From an uncultured Clostridia bacterium (GTDB lineage Bacteria; Bacillota; Clostridia; Christensenellales; CAG-917), in contig CAMWIB010000089.1 in assembly GCA_947174215.1 (NCBI GenBank), positions 1 to 5,434 of the forward strand: 5,434 nt of DNA, in the 5' to 3' direction. The notes beneath the pieces are model-generated. The model made no database searches. It was given only the letters and a program-made list of their open reading frames with translations, and was not told the DNA's origin. Shown in pieces: positions 4,985 through 5,434 of this stretch (positions within the stretch are counted from its first letter, which is position 1; every line of letters starts with the position of its first letter). The translations under genes were made by a program, and so were the position numbers.

Positions 4985-5434
4985 CATAAACTCATAAGCT
5001 GTTGCAATTTTTTGAGCGTCTTTTTTATTATGTCGTGCGTTGTAGAAACTGATTTATGTAGCCTTTCCGCTATTTCCGCAAAGCGTAGTCCTTCCCAATA
5101 TCTCCAATAGATTATTTGTTTTTCTTCAAACGACAATTTATCTATTGCATTATTTACCAATATGGTGTTTAGCAAATCGTCAATATCCGATATACCTTGG
5201 CAATCGTGAATTTCAGCGGCGACGGTAGAGTTTGAGTTTCGCCTATTTATGTCTATTGCGCCGTTGTGAACGATTTTGTATATCCAGTTTAGTCCGTTTT
5301 GAGATGAGTCAAATTTTGACGAGCCTTGAACGATTTTCAAATAAGTTTCGCTGACCAAATCTTCCGCGTAGCTTTTATCGTATAGATACTTCCTTGCCAT
5401 AGCTAACAGCATTCTTGAAGTCAGACCGTATAGC
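4984..5434 (-). CDS. ECF-type sigma-70 family RNA polymerase sigma factor (5' end beyond window)
   Basis: A small group-4 sigma factor that directs RNA polymerase to its own set of promoters. The frame has no stop up to the window edge. Upstream of the Met at 5412 the codons read L-Y-G-L-T-S-R, which fits the start of region 2, so the true start lies outside, probably some 20-25 residues further. Counting from that Met, region 2 shows YAEDLVSETYLKI (15-27) and GLNWIYKIVHNGAIDINRR (40-58). A linker follows at about 59-85. Region 4 has KLSFEEKQIIYWRYWEGL (92-109) and the helix-turn-helix FAEIAERLHKSVSTTHDIIK (111-130), ending in KKLQQLM. It leads a minus-strand operon; the membrane protein starts 50 bases after its TGA stop. 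Autoregulation is usual for such pairs, but the promoter is outside the window. Confidence 0.92.
   Translation of the reverse strand, partial: LYGLTSRMLLAMARKYLYDKSYAEDLVSETYLKIVQGSSKFDSSQNGLNWIYKIVHNGAIDINRRNSNSTVAAEIHDCQGISDIDDLLNTILVNNAIDKLSFEEKQIIYWRYWEGLRFAEIAERLHKSVSTTHDIIKKTLKKLQQLMSL

Overview
The window looks like chromosomal DNA from an anaerobic Gram-positive bacterium, most likely an uncultured gut-type Clostridia relative. The grounds are strong AGGAGG-type ribosome binding sites, lipoproteins with Firmicutes-style L-C-A-C lipoboxes and no outer-membrane genes, an ECF sigma factor followed by a single-pass membrane protein, and moderate to low G+C. The assignment is inference from gene style; there is no rRNA or marker gene here.

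Left part (1-1962, plus strand): a short acidic coding remnant or small ORF ends at 120 and is followed by a hairpin terminator. Next comes a two-gene unit: a MarR-family regulator (238-705), overlapped by 26 bases by a four-TM membrane protein of the M28 peptidase type (680-1888). The M28 protein keeps the fold's landmark motifs, but every zinc-ligand and catalytic-base position I can align is substituted, so it reads as a pseudopeptidase. A hairpin with A-tract and T-tract flanks (1937-1962) closes this unit and also the convergent operon on the other strand.

Right part (1997-5434, minus strand): one apparent operon of at least six genes. In transcription order it holds an ECF sigma-70 factor (5' end cut by the window edge), a single-pass membrane protein in the position of its anti-sigma factor, and four small lipoproteins in the order B2, A2, B1, A1. 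B1 and B2 are close paralogues of an uncharacterised family. A1 and A2 are distant paralogues with a PrcB-C-terminal-like domain. The order B-A-B-A with a period of about 1.07 kb indicates a tandem duplication of a two-gene cassette. All four share nearly the same signal peptide although A and B are unrelated in their mature parts. The likely reading is a cell-surface response module: sigma factor, membrane-held inhibitor and co-transcribed surface lipoproteins as sensors or effectors. The function is not established by the sequence.

The two halves differ in composition: 34/60 G+C in 1201-1260 against 16/60 in 3361-3420 by hand count. No tRNA, rRNA, CRISPR array, insertion sequence or transposase was seen.
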